From contig JBFLZW010000006.1 in the NCBI GenBank assembly GCA_040755755.1, positions 77,982-141,981 on the forward strand: a DNA stretch of 64,000 nt. The letters run 5' to 3'. This DNA comes from a bacterium. Its GTDB lineage: Bacteria; SZUA-182; DTGQ01. The translations under genes and the position numbers were made by a program. Below, one piece after another: positions 18,360 to 27,847 of the stretch (its first letter is position 1; each line of letters starts with the position of its first letter). The notes under the pieces were generated by a model, which was not told the origin of the DNA, made no database searches, and saw only the letters and a program-made list of their open reading frames with translations.

Positions 18360-19385
18360 CTAGATTATTCCTAATCCCAGTAACGACAGGCTGGATAAGC
18401 CAGCCCCAGCCAACCCAAGGCCGCCAAGGCCACCCATGGCCAGTCCGGCCAGGGGATCCATGGCTATCCCGGCGGTCAGGGGATCTAATCCGTACAGTCC
18501 ACCGTATAAGCCTAATCCACCTAATCCAGCACCATACAGTCCCAGTCCGCCCAGGGCTGGGATTCCAGCTAATCCGCCTAATGCGGCACCATACAGTCCC
18601 AGTCCGCCCAATCCATACATTCCAGCGCCATACAATCCACCCAAGCCGTAGAGTCCAGCGCCGTACATTCCACCATAGAGTCCGGCTGTTCCGTAGAGGC
18701 TGCCGCCATAGAGTCCGCCATAAAGGCCGCTGCCATACACTCCGCCATAAACGCCCATCCCGCCGCCATAACCAGCATATCCACCGCTTGTGTAGGTGCT
18801 GTAGCCGTATCCACTGCCGTAGGGGGAGTATCCGCCGTATGAGCCATAGCTGCTGCCATAGGGGGAATAACCATAACTGCTGCCATAAGGAGAATAGCTG
18901 CCGTAGGTGCCGTATGTACTATAGGGAGAATAGCTGCCGTAGGGGGAGTATCCGCCATATGAGCCATAGCTGCCATAAGGGGAGTAACCATAGCTACTTC
19001 CATAGGGAGAATAGCTGCCATAGGTGCCGTATGTACTGTAGGGAGAATAGCTGCCATAGGTGCCGTATGTACTGTAGGGAGAATAGCTGCCATAGGTGCC
19101 GTATGTGCTGTAGGGAGAATAGCTGCCGTAGGTGCCGTATGTGCTGTAGGGAGAATAGCTGCCGTAGGTGCCGTATGTACTGTAGGGAGAATAGCTGCCA
19201 TAGGTGCCGTATGTACTGTAGGGAGAATAGCTGCCATAGGTGCTATAGCTGCTGGAATAAGGATAACTACTATACGTGGAGTAGTCGTACTGAGCCCGGG
19301 AAGAGGGAATAAAAACTATGAAATTCAGTATTAAAAGTAATGTCCAAAAACCTGGAAAGGTTAGATAGCAAGCTCTTCTCTTCAT
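18360..19385 (-). CDS. Exported Tyr/Ser/Gly tandem-repeat protein
   Basis: ATG 19385 lies ten bases downstream of AAGGAG at 19401-19396; longer frames to 19418 are less likely. The 341-residue product has a signal peptide (TLLLILNFIVFIPSSRAQ). The first half of the mature chain is a 12-residue repeat, YSPYSTYGTYGS, in about seven copies, degrading into YSPYGSSYG units. The second half changes to GGLYGAG/GLYGGxYG repeats and a Leu/Gly-rich C-terminus. It has no cysteine after the signal peptide. Such Tyr/Gly-rich chains resemble silk, resilin and prion-like matrix proteins in composition, but homology is not claimed. It converges on the multihaem cytochrome gene and is likely extracellular. 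Confidence 0.75.
   Translation of the reverse strand: MKRRACYLTFPGFWTLLLILNFIVFIPSSRAQYDYSTYSSYPYSSSYSTYGSYSPYSTYGTYGSYSPYSTYGTYGSYSPYSTYGTYGSYSPYSTYGTYGSYSPYSTYGTYGSYSPYSTYGTYGSYSPYGSSYGYSPYGSYGSYGGYSPYGSYSPYSTYGTYGSYSPYGSSYGYSPYGSSYGSYGGYSPYGSGYGYSTYTSGGYAGYGGGMGVYGGVYGSGLYGGLYGGSLYGTAGLYGGMYGAGLYGLGGLYGAGMYGLGGLGLYGAALGGLAGIPALGGLGLYGAGLGGLGLYGGLYGLDPLTAGIAMDPLAGLAMGGLGGLGLAGAGLSSLSLLGLGII
19007..19246. repeat. 36-bp tandem array inside the Tyr-rich protein gene
   Basis: Units beginning GAGAATAGCTGCC start at 19007, 19043, 19079, 19115, 19151, 19187 and 19223, exactly 36 bases apart and nearly identical. Being in-frame, gain or loss of units would change only protein length. Confidence 0.9.
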
Positions 19386-20188
19386 TATTTCCATGCTCCT
19401 TATAATTAGGTAAAACAAACGGTCTTGAGTTCCAGTAACCAGAATACTCCCATCTCAGCGTACAACTTATTTATTCATTCACCCCCCTTGTCCCCTATCC
19501 TGCACAGACTCACGCATACAGTGATCCAGCAGGTTCGCCCTCAAAGTCACTTTTTTTGCGATATCTGAAGAAGGCAGCAAAAAGAATGCCATAGAGCTTG
19601 GACCCTCATGTTATCCAGGATTTGTGGCAGGACAGGGCAGGTAAGGCTTATGTACATCCTTAAGTAGAATCTTTTCAAGAAATGGGATCGTAATATTTCA
19701 AGTTCCCTGGAATACTTTGGACTGAAAGTCCCTCCATTGACGCTGGCTTGCAGGAAATCATACAAAATATACTTTAATCATAAACCCTATGTCATTATTA
19801 TCCACTTTTTGAGAGTTGACATACCCTAATTCAGGGGGGACACATTTTTCCTAACCAGCTATTTTTTCTCCGGAAAGACGGATCAGCCCGGAAAAGAAAA
19901 TTTTTTCCGGATCTGGTGAAATATTTGCATAAAACTCCAGGGTAGAATGGAGAAGCTTTTTCAGCAGAGATATCTGTTTATTGTTTTGGTAAAGTAAATC
20001 ATGACTGGTAAGAAACCTTGTCATAACTATAAGCTTTAATGCAGCCTCTGGAGAGTTTTTTGACACTACCAGAGATATTTTATCAGCAGAGGAGGTGGAT
20101 AAAACCAGCGATTTTACTCGAGTTTTCAGGTTTTAGGGATCGTTTTAGGGACTATGTGGATTAATATTCGCTTTCTTGAGGTAGAAAT
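19386..20188. other. 800-base intergenic region between divergent repeat-protein genes
   Basis: The stretch separates the minus-strand Tyr-rich gene from the plus-strand GLYGG gene, so it must hold both promoters, but I see no convincing -35/-10 pair. A small hairpin CCGGAAAA/TTTTCCGG lies at 19888-19910. Open frames here have no ribosome-binding site or recognisable composition. Confidence 0.45.
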
Positions 20189-20929
20189 ATGAAGAGGGAG
20201 TTCTTGAATCTTTGTAAGGTGAGTTTGGTTCTTATCCTTTCTGTAATGTTACTTTCAGTTATGAGTGTCAGACAAGCCCATAGTTATTATGGAGGGCTGT
20301 ATGGAGGGCTGTATGGTGGACTATACGGCGGTCTGTATGGCGGTCTGTATGGCGGTCTGGGTGGTCTGTACGGCCTGAGCAGCCTTTATGGCGGCCTCTA
20401 TGGCATGTACGGCGGCCTCTACGGATTGTACGGTGGAGGCCTGTATGGGCTGTATGGCGCTTATAGCCCCTTTAGTCTCCAGAATATGTATTTCCCGATT
20501 CAAACCGGAACGGGCTTGACCTATCAGGTACCTTTCCTCCAGATCGCTCCGCTTCTTGGAATTGCGGGATTGTATAACAGCCTGTTTCCCAATTTGTTTG
20601 GTTCTTCCTCTTCTGGTTATGGGAGAGCTTCTCAGCAGGTTATCGCCGCTCTGTATACTGCTCTGACTACTGATCCGGTTCTGGGGCCGGTCCTCTTGGC
20701 TGATACAGTTACCTTGAATATTCTGGCCGCTGATGCCGTTCTGGCTGCAGTTGTCGCCGGAGACCCGTTATGGCTGTCTTTCCACGGCTGGCAGGTATTA
20801 CCACCGAATATTGTCCCTGCACAGCCTCTCTTGCTTTCAAAGATGGCGGTATCCTGTACTCAGTGTCATTCCAATGTAAACAGCGGCACTTTGTTAGCTG
20901 TTGTTCCACTGCCGACTCAGTTGATATAA
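20189..20929 (+). CDS. Exported GLYGG-repeat protein ending in a single c-type haem motif
   Basis: ATG 20189 follows GAGGT at 20179-20183. The 246-residue product has a signal peptide (VLILSVMLLSVMSVRQAHS). Residues 33-95 are repeats of GGLY with Gly, Leu and Tyr dominating. The middle (95-215) is a Leu/Ala-rich segment with LLGIAGLYNSLFPNLFGSSS and a hydrophobic helix-rich part. Near the end is SCTQCHSNVNSG, a c-type haem attachment motif with Cys223. A single CXXCH without other cytochrome landmarks could be accidental, but the neighbouring gene encodes a 15-haem cytochrome. The GLY repeats match the second half of the divergently oriented Tyr-rich protein, which suggests shared function. 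Confidence 0.75.
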   Translation: MKREFLNLCKVSLVLILSVMLLSVMSVRQAHSYYGGLYGGLYGGLYGGLYGGLYGGLGGLYGLSSLYGGLYGMYGGLYGLYGGGLYGLYGAYSPFSLQNMYFPIQTGTGLTYQVPFLQIAPLLGIAGLYNSLFPNLFGSSSSGYGRASQQVIAALYTALTTDPVLGPVLLADTVTLNILAADAVLAAVVAGDPLWLSFHGWQVLPPNIVPAQPLLLSKMAVSCTQCHSNVNSGTLLAVVPLPTQLI

Positions 20930-21043
20930 TGTGGAGGGTTTGAGAAAAGCACCATCTGGATTACCCTGATTAACGTCTGGTTATTTGATTGCAGAGGAAT
21001 TTCCATATTTCCATCGATGCAGGTTTCCAGGCGGTCTAAAAGC

Positions 21044-21094
21044 CCCCTCAGCCCTGCCTCTCCCCCCACAGGGGGCGAGGGGGCAGGGTGAGGG
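21044..21094. repeat. C/G-rich dispersed hairpin repeat
   Basis: CCTCAGCCCTGCCTCTCCCC pairs with GGGGGCGAGGGGGCAGGGTGAGG across CACA. It resembles the motif at 17980-18015. The rest of the 20930-21399 gap shows no supported gene. Confidence 0.6.
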
Positions 21095-21399
21095 GATATC
21101 TTTTGAGATCGAGGTGACCTATTATTTCTGTATCGGATGAGGAAAATTATAGCCGGCTTGACAGGCACGCCCGCAGGTTAAAAATATCAGAGAGAGGGTA
21201 GTGTCAGAAGTATCTCTTGCTCCCCTGGGAGAAGAGTCAAGGGGTGTGTTGAGAGAGAGATGGGCAGCCTTATGGTTATGGTAGGCCAGATAAAGGTGAT
21301 TGCTAGGTTTTCACTTTCAATCCCAGGTGATGGGAATGAGAGCCAGGCTCCTGCCTGATTGGGTCCGAGCCCGGAGAGACCCGGAGACGCCGGAGACCA

Positions 21400-22221
21400 C
21401 TACGGCTCTCGGCAGGCATCGGGCAGGCAGGCAACTGTGGCGCTTTCTGTGGCGCCTTCAGGCTCCAGAGGAAGGCTGTGGACATGCTCGGAGAATATCT
21501 TTCTGAACATCAGTTCATACGATTTTTCCATCAGGTGTTGCAGGTTTTGGGTGTCATGGGTATTGTATTGCAGCAGAGTGGAAAGAGCCTGCCGGTTACC
21601 CTTCTGATACTGTTTCCAGAGCAGGACCGCATCGTAGCCGGTAAGTCCTCTGACCTCATCCGGCCGGATGATGCCAAACTCTTTTTCGATCCCTTTCAGC
21701 CCTCCGGTAAAACCCAGGCGCTTGAGGAAAAACCGCAGATCAACATGGACATGAGGGAAGTTCATCTGAAGTTGCCGCCGGAGAACCGGAAGGTCGAAAC
21801 AAACTCCATTATAGGTGATAACCAGGTCGTAATTGGCAATCTCCTTTCGAAAAGCTTCCATGTTGTGCCCATTGATAAAGCTCTTCATCTGGTTCTTCCC
21901 GTAGAGACCAATTACCGTTACCTCATGAGAGGAATTGACATAGATGGATTCGATATCAAGGCAGGCGGCCCGATCGCGAAAGTGGTAAAAGAGTCTCCAT
22001 AATTCCCGTGAGGGGAGAAGCTTTTTAAAAAAGTAGATATTATTCTGATTTTGCCTGGATCTTTCGATGTATTTTACCATGGTGCGGTATCTGCGTCCGA
22101 CCAGTTGTTGACTTGCCGGTGATTTCAGAAAATCATCCCAGGTAAGAATATTGTTACGCCACAGCATTTGCTCTATTCGGTCCCCAACGCCCGGGATGTG
22201 TAAAAATGTATGAAAGAGCAT
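21400..22221 (-). CDS. YprB-like RNase H-fold exonuclease (predicted)
   Basis: The 273-residue protein has a helix-hairpin-helix-like start (HTFLHIPGVGDRIEQMLW) and an RNase H-fold nuclease domain from about 85 to 250. The DEDD-type acidic residues are visible as CLDIES, VITYNGVCFDLPVL and YNTHDTQNL, consistent with a 3'-5' exonuclease of the YprB group. These proteins are predicted DNA or RNA processing enzymes; the substrate is unknown. The C-terminal tail (PLEPEGATESATVACL) is short and unassigned. It starts four bases after the stop of the Nudix gene on the same strand, so the two are one operon. Confidence 0.8.
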   Translation of the reverse strand: MLFHTFLHIPGVGDRIEQMLWRNNILTWDDFLKSPASQQLVGRRYRTMVKYIERSRQNQNNIYFFKKLLPSRELWRLFYHFRDRAACLDIESIYVNSSHEVTVIGLYGKNQMKSFINGHNMEAFRKEIANYDLVITYNGVCFDLPVLRRQLQMNFPHVHVDLRFFLKRLGFTGGLKGIEKEFGIIRPDEVRGLTGYDAVLLWKQYQKGNRQALSTLLQYNTHDTQNLQHLMEKSYELMFRKIFSEHVHSLPLEPEGATESATVACLPDACREP

Positions 22222-22225
22222 CTTC

Positions 22226-22771
22226 TCATTCCTTCTTCCTTGATCGGTTATTCAGCTTTTTCCAGGTAAGGTACCTGTGCAGTTCTTCTCTCAGGTTGGG
22301 AGTAAAAATATCAGTATCAATCTGTGACAGCAGATGATCCAGATCCCAAAACCGCGCTTCCGCTATTTCGTCCGCATTGGAGAAGATCGGTCCGTTAAAA
22401 CAGCAGGTGAAGGTTTTCACCATTTCCGTTTCGACGGATGTTCGAAAGAGGTAATCATACAGGTAGTGAATCGGGACATTTCTGATGGATAACTCCTCTT
22501 CCATTTCCCGGCAGGCTGCTTGTTCGAATGTTTCGCCAGCAGCCAGATGACCGCCTACCGAAGTGTCCCATTTGCCAGGTTGAATATCTTTGCTCAAGGC
22601 TCTCTTTTGCAGCAGGATTTGGCCTGCATCGTTAAAGACCAGAACATGAATCACCCGGTGAATCAGGTCAGGATTGCCATGACAGACGGACCGCGGAGCC
22701 GTGCCCACAATTTCCCCCTTCTGGTTCACGACCTCAAAGTATTCTTCGATCTCTTTGTCCGTCCTGGCCAA
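22226..22771 (-). CDS. Nudix hydrolase
   Basis: This 181-residue protein has a Nudix domain with the box GGHLAAGETFEQAACREMEE at about 73-92, preceded by a strand LIHRVIHVLVFNDAGQILLQ. The canonical Gly near the end of the box is replaced by Ser (EELSI). The sequence resembles YfcD/isopentenyl-diphosphate-isomerase-like Nudix enzymes. The substrate is probably a nucleoside diphosphate derivative or similar. The basic C-terminus is KKLNNRSRKKE. It is the first gene of a two-gene operon with the YprB-like exonuclease, so a nucleic-acid or nucleotide-cleaning role is plausible. Confidence 0.8.
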   Translation of the reverse strand: MARTDKEIEEYFEVVNQKGEIVGTAPRSVCHGNPDLIHRVIHVLVFNDAGQILLQKRALSKDIQPGKWDTSVGGHLAAGETFEQAACREMEEELSIRNVPIHYLYDYLFRTSVETEMVKTFTCCFNGPIFSNADEIAEARFWDLDHLLSQIDTDIFTPNLREELHRYLTWKKLNNRSRKKE

Positions 22772-22783
22772 AAATGGTCTCCT

Positions 22784-22890
22784 TGAGAATTCAGGAGTCA
22801 GAATAAAGGCTATCAGATGTTGCCCATGTTCCTTTGAAAGGCTGTCTTTCTCCCCATTTCTGACTTCTGACTCCTGACTCCTGATTTAAC
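22784..22890. repeat. Dispersed GAATTC/AGGAGTCAGGAGTC repeat, copy 3 with inverted arms
   Basis: GAGAATTCAGGAGTCAGAAT at 22784-22803 is answered by TTCTGACTCCTGACTCCTGA near 22866-22885. The arms could pair over an 60-base loop. It lies between the Nudix gene and the IF-2 gene. Confidence 0.75.
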
Positions 22891-22912
22891 TATTATATGG
22901 CATCGGGCGGCT

Positions 22913-24694
22913 TTATTCAATAGAAAGTTCACTTGCTATCTCACCGGGAATCTCCTGCCGGGTAAAAACTTCAACCTGGTCCCTGACCTGATAGCGGGTA
23001 AATCCCCTGGACAGAATCATGCCACAGGTTTCCCCCTGGCCGATTTCATCCACGAACTGATCGTAATGTTTCAGGGATATGATATCACCGGTGTGGAGGA
23101 TGATTCCCCGGCGAATTATTCTGGCCTGGGAGCCCTTGACAAATTTTCCTTCCTGAACAAGGCAACCGGCCACGACACCCACCCGGGCAATATGGAAAAC
23201 CTTGATCACCTCACCCCGGCCAATTATCTGTTCACGGTAGCGGGGAACGACTACCCCTTGAGCGAGCCTGCCGACTTCGCCGATCAGGTCATAGATGACG
23301 CTGAACAGCCGGATATCGACTCTTTCCTGCTGGGCGAGCAATTCGGCCTTGCTGTCAGGCTTGACATTGAAGCCGATGATGGGTCCGTGACCCGCAGAAG
23401 CCAAAAGCACATCCGACTCGCTGATTGCTCCCACACCACTGTACGCTATGGTAATTCGCGCCCCTGGAATGGCCAGATTCTGCAGGGATTGAATGATGGG
23501 CTGTAAAGACCCGAAGACATCCACCTTCAGAACAATGGGCAGGGCCGGAATGGTCTCTTTGCGGATTTCCTGCTGCATTTCCTGGATGGTAGCCGGTCTT
23601 GGCCTTTGCTTCTCCGCCTCCTGTTCCTGCCTGCTGAGCAGGTCAGCCAGTTTCCTGGCCTCTTTTTCTCCGGAGATAACCAGAAAAGGGTCTCCGGCTT
23701 TTGGGACCTGGGAAAAGTAAGAAACCTGCACCGGGGTCGAAGGACCGGCCGTGTCCACCCTCATGCCCCATTCGTTCATCATCAGTCTCACCCGTCCGGA
23801 GGTCTGGCCGCACAGGAAAAAATCCCGTATCCGCAAGGTTCCATCCTGAACCAATACTGTAGCTGTCGGACCAAGCTGCGGATCAATCTGGCTTTCCAGA
23901 ACTGTTCCCCGGGCCGGTCTTTTCGGATCGGCCTTAAGCTCCATGATCTCGGACAGCAGTAAAATCATTTCGAGCAGATGATCCAGGTTCTTGTGGTGCT
24001 TGGCGGAAATGTCTACAGTGATGGTCTCTCCCTGCCACTCTTCGGGGATCAATCCGTGTTTGGCCAATTCCTCCCGGACCCGGAGCGGGTTTGCCTGCGG
24101 CTTATCGATTTTGTTGACAGCCACAAGAATCGGGACCCGGGCCGCCTGGGCATGCTGAATGGCCTCGACGGTTTGAGGTTTGACACCCTCATCCGCTGCC
24201 ACAACCAGAACCACGATGTCGGTAACCTGTGCACCTCTGGCCCTCATGGCCGCAAATGCCTCATGCCCCGGTGTGTCCAGAAAGACGATATCTCCTCCCG
24301 GCGTATGGATCCTGTAGGCCCCGATGTGCTGGGTTATGGCTCCCGGTTCCTGACCTGCCAGATTGGTATGCCGGATGGCATCGAGGAGAACGGTCTTGCC
24401 ATGGTCCACATGACCCATGACCGTTACGACCGGCGGACGTGCCTGGACCTGGAGTTTTTTTTCCGGCTCTATGGATAGGATATCCTTTCTGCCCTGAATC
24501 AGTACCCTGACCTTGAAACCCTCCTGTTCGGCAATCCAGATGGCCTGGTCCACTTTCATGCCGTCCCCGGCACTGACGCTTTTCCCCATGCTCCGCAAAG
24601 AGCTTTCGATTTCTTCCGGTGTCTTGTGAATCGCTTTCGACAACTGCCGGATAGGTATTGATGGTTCGAGGTCGATTCTCATAACTTTCCCCAT
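22913..24694 (-). CDS. infB: Translation initiation factor IF-2, compact form
   Basis: At 593 residues this is much shorter than most bacterial IF-2. It delivers fMet-tRNA to the 30S subunit and hydrolyses GTP. Residues 1-75 are a small IF2-N-like domain. The G domain shows GHVDHGKT (94-101), [13 protein letters not shown] and SAK. Domains II, III and IV follow, with the C2-type tRNA-binding region near the end ([18 protein letters not shown]). The long N-terminal extension common in bacteria is absent. The usual nusA, rbfA and rpsO neighbours are absent, so this may be a second, stand-alone copy. Start at 24694; ATG 12 bases later (MRIDLEP) is also possible. Confidence 0.9.
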   Translation of the reverse strand: MGKVMRIDLEPSIPIRQLSKAIHKTPEEIESSLRSMGKSVSAGDGMKVDQAIWIAEQEGFKVRVLIQGRKDILSIEPEKKLQVQARPPVVTVMGHVDHGKTVLLDAIRHTNLAGQEPGAITQHIGAYRIHTPGGDIVFLDTPGHEAFAAMRARGAQVTDIVVLVVAADEGVKPQTVEAIQHAQAARVPILVAVNKIDKPQANPLRVREELAKHGLIPEEWQGETITVDISAKHHKNLDHLLEMILLLSEIMELKADPKRPARGTVLESQIDPQLGPTATVLVQDGTLRIRDFFLCGQTSGRVRLMMNEWGMRVDTAGPSTPVQVSYFSQVPKAGDPFLVISGEKEARKLADLLSRQEQEAEKQRPRPATIQEMQQEIRKETIPALPIVLKVDVFGSLQPIIQSLQNLAIPGARITIAYSGVGAISESDVLLASAGHGPIIGFNVKPDSKAELLAQQERVDIRLFSVIYDLIGEVGRLAQGVVVPRYREQIIGRGEVIKVFHIARVGVVAGCLVQEGKFVKGSQARIIRRGIILHTGDIISLKHYDQFVDEIGQGETCGMILSRGFTRYQVRDQVEVFTRQEIPGEIASELSIE

Positions 24695-24777
24695 ATCTTT
24701 CTCAAAAAAACTGCACCTTGATTCTTATTCGTCCTTTCTCCGGGAAGTTCAGGAGAAGAAAAAGGCGGGTTTTTTTC

Positions 24778-24807
24778 TTGCCATTGTATCTAAGACTATG
24801 TTATAAA
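24778..24807 (+). promoter_or_regulatory. Sigma-70-type promoter for lon
   Basis: TTGCCA at 24778-24783, an 18-base spacer and TATAAA at 24802-24807. It lies shortly before the lon start. Confidence 0.45.
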
Positions 24808-24832
24808 TTCAGTTTTAATACTGGTTATTTTA

Positions 24833-27274
24833 ATGGATAAAGATAGGGAGATTTTTGCTATAATTATGGGAAGTGAAAATCATAATATATTGGAACCGCA
24901 GATGGAGCAGGAAGAAAAACAGATCAGCCTGACTTCAGAGGTTTTGCCGGAAAGCCTGGCTATCATTCCGATCAATGACCGTCCGATATTTCCGGGGATC
25001 GTTATACCCATAATCATTGAAAACGACACGCTGAAAAATGCCATTGAAACCGTTCATCAGTCCTCTCATAAAACTGTGGGCCTGTTCCTGACCAGAGGGG
25101 AGGAAGAGGAAAAGGAGACCTACAACCTGGAGGACATTTATCAGGTTGGCGTGGCGGCTAAAATTCTCAAGCTTATTCCTACGGAAACTAATGAATTGCA
25201 TGTGCTTATCTCTTCCCAGGAAAGGATCCGGCTGCAGGAGATCGTGACCCAGCATCCCTATCCGATCGGGAAAGTGGAATACCACCACGAAGCCAGGTTC
25301 TCGATGAATGAAGAGCTGAAGGCCTATTCAATGGCTATCGTATCCTCCATCAAGGAACTTTTGAAGCTCAATCCCCTGTTTAAAGAAGAGCTGAAAATAT
25401 TTCTGACCCGCTCCACCCTGGAAGAGCCGGGTAAACTGGCGGATTTTGCAGCCTCTCTGACCACAGCCGACCGGGAACAGCTTCAGGATATCCTGGAGAC
25501 CATCAAGGTCAGAGACCGGATCGACAAGGTGCTGCTGCTCCTTCGCAAAGAGCTCGATGTCACCAAACTCCAGGCCAAGATTACCAAGCAGATCGAGGAC
25601 AAAATCTCAAAGCATCAGCGGACCTTCTTCCTCAAGGAGCAACTGCGGGCCATTCAGAAGGAACTGGGGATCATCAAGGACGAGCGGGCTGCGGCTGCCG
25701 AGCGGTTCATCAAGCGACTGAAAAAGTTAAAGCTCAGCCCTGAAGCGATGAAGGTTGTCGATGAGGAGCTGGAAAAGGTTTCGCTTCTGGAGCCTGCTTC
25801 CCCGGAGTATCATGTTTCCTACAATTATCTGGAATGGCTGACCTCTCTGCCGTGGGGAAAGCAGTCGAAAGACAATTATGACCAGGAAGCGGCTAAAAAG
25901 ATCCTTGACCAGGACCACTATGGTCTTACGGACGTCAAGGAAAGGATCCTCGAATTCATCAGCGTCGGAAAGCTCCGAAAGAGCATAACCGGCTCCATCA
26001 TCTGCCTCATTGGCCCGCCGGGGGTAGGCAAAACCTCGCTCGGCAAATCCATTGCCCGGACCCTGGGCAGGAAGTTTTACCGCTTCTCCCTGGGCGGCAT
26101 GCGGGATGAGGCGGAAATCAAAGGCCACAGGCGCACCTATATCGGAGCCATGCCGGGGAAATTTATCCAGAGCCTCAAGGTTGTCCAGACTTCCAATCCG
26201 GTTATCATGCTGGATGAAATTGACAAGGTGGGGAAAAGCTTTCAGGGTGATCCTGCCTCCGCCCTTCTGGAAGTCCTCGACCCTGAGCAAAATGTGGAAT
26301 TTCTCGACCACTTTCTCGATGTCCGGTTCGACCTGTCCAATATCCTCTTTATCGCTACCGCCAATCAGCCGGACACCATTCCCGCTCCTCTGCTCGACCG
26401 GATGGAAATCATGCGGCTTTCCGGATATGTGCTGGAAGAGAAAATCGAGATTGCCAAACGGTTTCTCATTCCCAAGCAGATCAAAAACCACGGCCTGAGC
26501 CGCAAGAGACTGATCATTCATGAGGATGCTCTCCGGCAGATGATCGACCAGTATGCCCGTGAGGCTGGCGTGCGGAGCCTGGAAAATCAGATCAAGAAAA
26601 TCTGCCGCAAGGCTGCCCGGCTTATTGTCAGCGGAGAGAAAAAAACCGTGGTCATTACTCCGCAGAATCTGAATCATTATCTGGGTATACCCCTCTTTGC
26701 CAGGGAGGAAATCAGCAAGGAGAGAATGCCCGGACTGGCTACCGGCCTGGCATGGACCGAGACCGGAGGAGCTATTCTGTCGATCGAGGCTGCGGGTATT
26801 TTCTCCCGGCGAAAAGGATTCAAACAGACAGGGCAATTGGGTGAGGTCATGGTCGAATCTTCCGAAATCGCCTATAGTTATATCATGTCTGCCCTGCCAA
26901 GGTATCAGGCCAACCCGAAATATTTCGACCAGCACTTTGTCCACCTTCACGTTCCGGCAGGCGCTACGCCCAAAGACGGCCCTTCTGCCGGAATAACCAT
27001 GGCCACCGCTCTTCTTTCCCTGGTGCTGGAAAAACCGGTCTCGCCGGAGATAGCCATGACCGGAGAGATCACTCTCACCGGCCAGGTCCTGCCCATTGGC
27101 GGAGTAAAAGAGAAGACCATCGCCGCCCGCAGGGCGAATATCAGGGAATTGATCCTCCCCTGGGAAAATAAAAAAGACTTCGATGAGCTTGCCGACTATA
27201 TCAAGGAAGGACTGATCGTTCACTATGTCAAAAAGTATGACGAGGTCTATCAGTTGTTGTTTCTGAACGGATAG
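24833..27274 (+). CDS. lon: ATP-dependent protease Lon
   Basis: Lon degrades misfolded and regulatory proteins, including many antitoxins. The 813-residue protein has the LAN substrate-binding domain (about 35-225), a coiled coil, the AAA+ module and the protease domain. Walker A is GPPGVGKTS near residue 394 and Walker B is [11 protein letters not shown]. The catalytic dyad is Ser718 in KDGPSAGIT and Lys759 in GGVKEKT. Start 24833 has no ribosome-binding site; in-frame ATG at 24866 follows AGGGAG, and ATG 24902 is also possible, so the N-terminus is uncertain. Downstream lie several TA genes whose antitoxins would be natural Lon substrates, but a direct link is not shown. Confidence 0.95.
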   Translation: MDKDREIFAIIMGSENHNILEPQMEQEEKQISLTSEVLPESLAIIPINDRPIFPGIVIPIIIENDTLKNAIETVHQSSHKTVGLFLTRGEEEEKETYNLEDIYQVGVAAKILKLIPTETNELHVLISSQERIRLQEIVTQHPYPIGKVEYHHEARFSMNEELKAYSMAIVSSIKELLKLNPLFKEELKIFLTRSTLEEPGKLADFAASLTTADREQLQDILETIKVRDRIDKVLLLLRKELDVTKLQAKITKQIEDKISKHQRTFFLKEQLRAIQKELGIIKDERAAAAERFIKRLKKLKLSPEAMKVVDEELEKVSLLEPASPEYHVSYNYLEWLTSLPWGKQSKDNYDQEAAKKILDQDHYGLTDVKERILEFISVGKLRKSITGSIICLIGPPGVGKTSLGKSIARTLGRKFYRFSLGGMRDEAEIKGHRRTYIGAMPGKFIQSLKVVQTSNPVIMLDEIDKVGKSFQGDPASALLEVLDPEQNVEFLDHFLDVRFDLSNILFIATANQPDTIPAPLLDRMEIMRLSGYVLEEKIEIAKRFLIPKQIKNHGLSRKRLIIHEDALRQMIDQYAREAGVRSLENQIKKICRKAARLIVSGEKKTVVITPQNLNHYLGIPLFAREEISKERMPGLATGLAWTETGGAILSIEAAGIFSRRKGFKQTGQLGEVMVESSEIAYSYIMSALPRYQANPKYFDQHFVHLHVPAGATPKDGPSAGITMATALLSLVLEKPVSPEIAMTGEITLTGQVLPIGGVKEKTIAARRANIRELILPWENKKDFDELADYIKEGLIVHYVKKYDEVYQLLFLNG

Positions 27275-27306
27275 GAGAGTTGCGAGCAATAGGCGAAGTA
27301 ACGTCC

Positions 27307-27534
27307 ATGAACGATCTTACGGTCTTTTATGATGAAAAAGAGGATATACTCTATCTTGCCAAAGAGGGACGAGAGGAAGAGATTGGAGAAATTTCACCCG
27401 GAGTAAATGTTGAACTTGACAGCTCAGGCAATCTCATAGGAATAGAAATTTTCCAGGCATCAACTTTATTCAAGGATGTAATAAAACTGATGGAGAGAAG
27501 GCTTCAGGCTGCCTCGGATATCAACCTTAAGTAG
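27307..27534 (+). CDS. DUF2283 protein
   Basis: The 75-residue protein starts MNDLTVFYDEKEDILYLAKE and ends with a helix. The pattern of YDExxDxLY and SGNLIGIEIFQASTLF is characteristic of DUF2283. ATG 27307 agrees with the usual family start; the longer TTG frame from 27280 is less likely. Many DUF2283 genes lie beside HicB, DUF4258 or other TA genes, as here, where a broken HicB-like gene follows 45 bases downstream. Its own function is unknown. Confidence 0.8.
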   Translation: MNDLTVFYDEKEDILYLAKEGREEEIGEISPGVNVELDSSGNLIGIEIFQASTLFKDVIKLMERRLQAASDINLK

Positions 27535-27579
27535 AGGCCGTACTTAAGCCCTTCTCCAATCTCTGAATGAGGTGATCCA

Positions 27580-27784
27580 ATGAAGCCATTAAGCTATAGA
27601 GTTCTCCTGAGAAAAGAACATGAGGGAGGCTACACGGTTATAGTTCCTTCTCTTCCTGGATGTGTCACCTTCGGCGATGATAGAGGAGGGGATCGAGATG
27701 GCCAGGGAAGCTATCCAGTTGTATATCGATAGCCTCAAAGAACATAGGGAAGAGATTCCAATAGAAGAAAAAACTCTGGAATAG
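27580..27784 (+). pseudogene. Frameshifted HicB-like antitoxin
   Basis: GAGGTGA at 27569-27575 precedes ATG 27580. The first frame reads MKPLSYRVLLRKEHEGGYTV and continues to VPSLPGCVTFGD, which is the HicB partial RNase H-like fold. The match then continues in the +1 frame as MIEEGIEMAREAIQLYIDSL and ends at TAG 27784. A one-base surplus (or two-base loss) near 27676-27680 breaks the gene. No HicA toxin gene is adjacent. A sequencing error is possible. Confidence 0.75.
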
Positions 27785-27847
27785 CGACTAACCGTTGTTG
27801 TCAAGGTAAGCAACATTGTTCAGTGGAGAAACAGAAAGGAAAAAGCC

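Noticed and set aside
19007-19246. Possible CRISPR array (36-bp direct repeats)
   Set aside because: Units are contiguous with no spacers and translate in-frame into the Tyr-rich repeat protein.
18578-19312. Long frames with MAAILPT or Cys/Arg/His repeats opposite or beside the Tyr-rich gene
   Set aside because: Created by the same 36-bp tandem repeat; no signal peptide or ribosome-binding site.
24229-24478. Plus-strand frames opposite IF-2
   Set aside because: Shadows of the conserved infB G domain.
25727-27289. 520-residue minus-strand frame opposite lon
   Set aside because: It is a shadow of the lon coding strand; lon motifs are complete.
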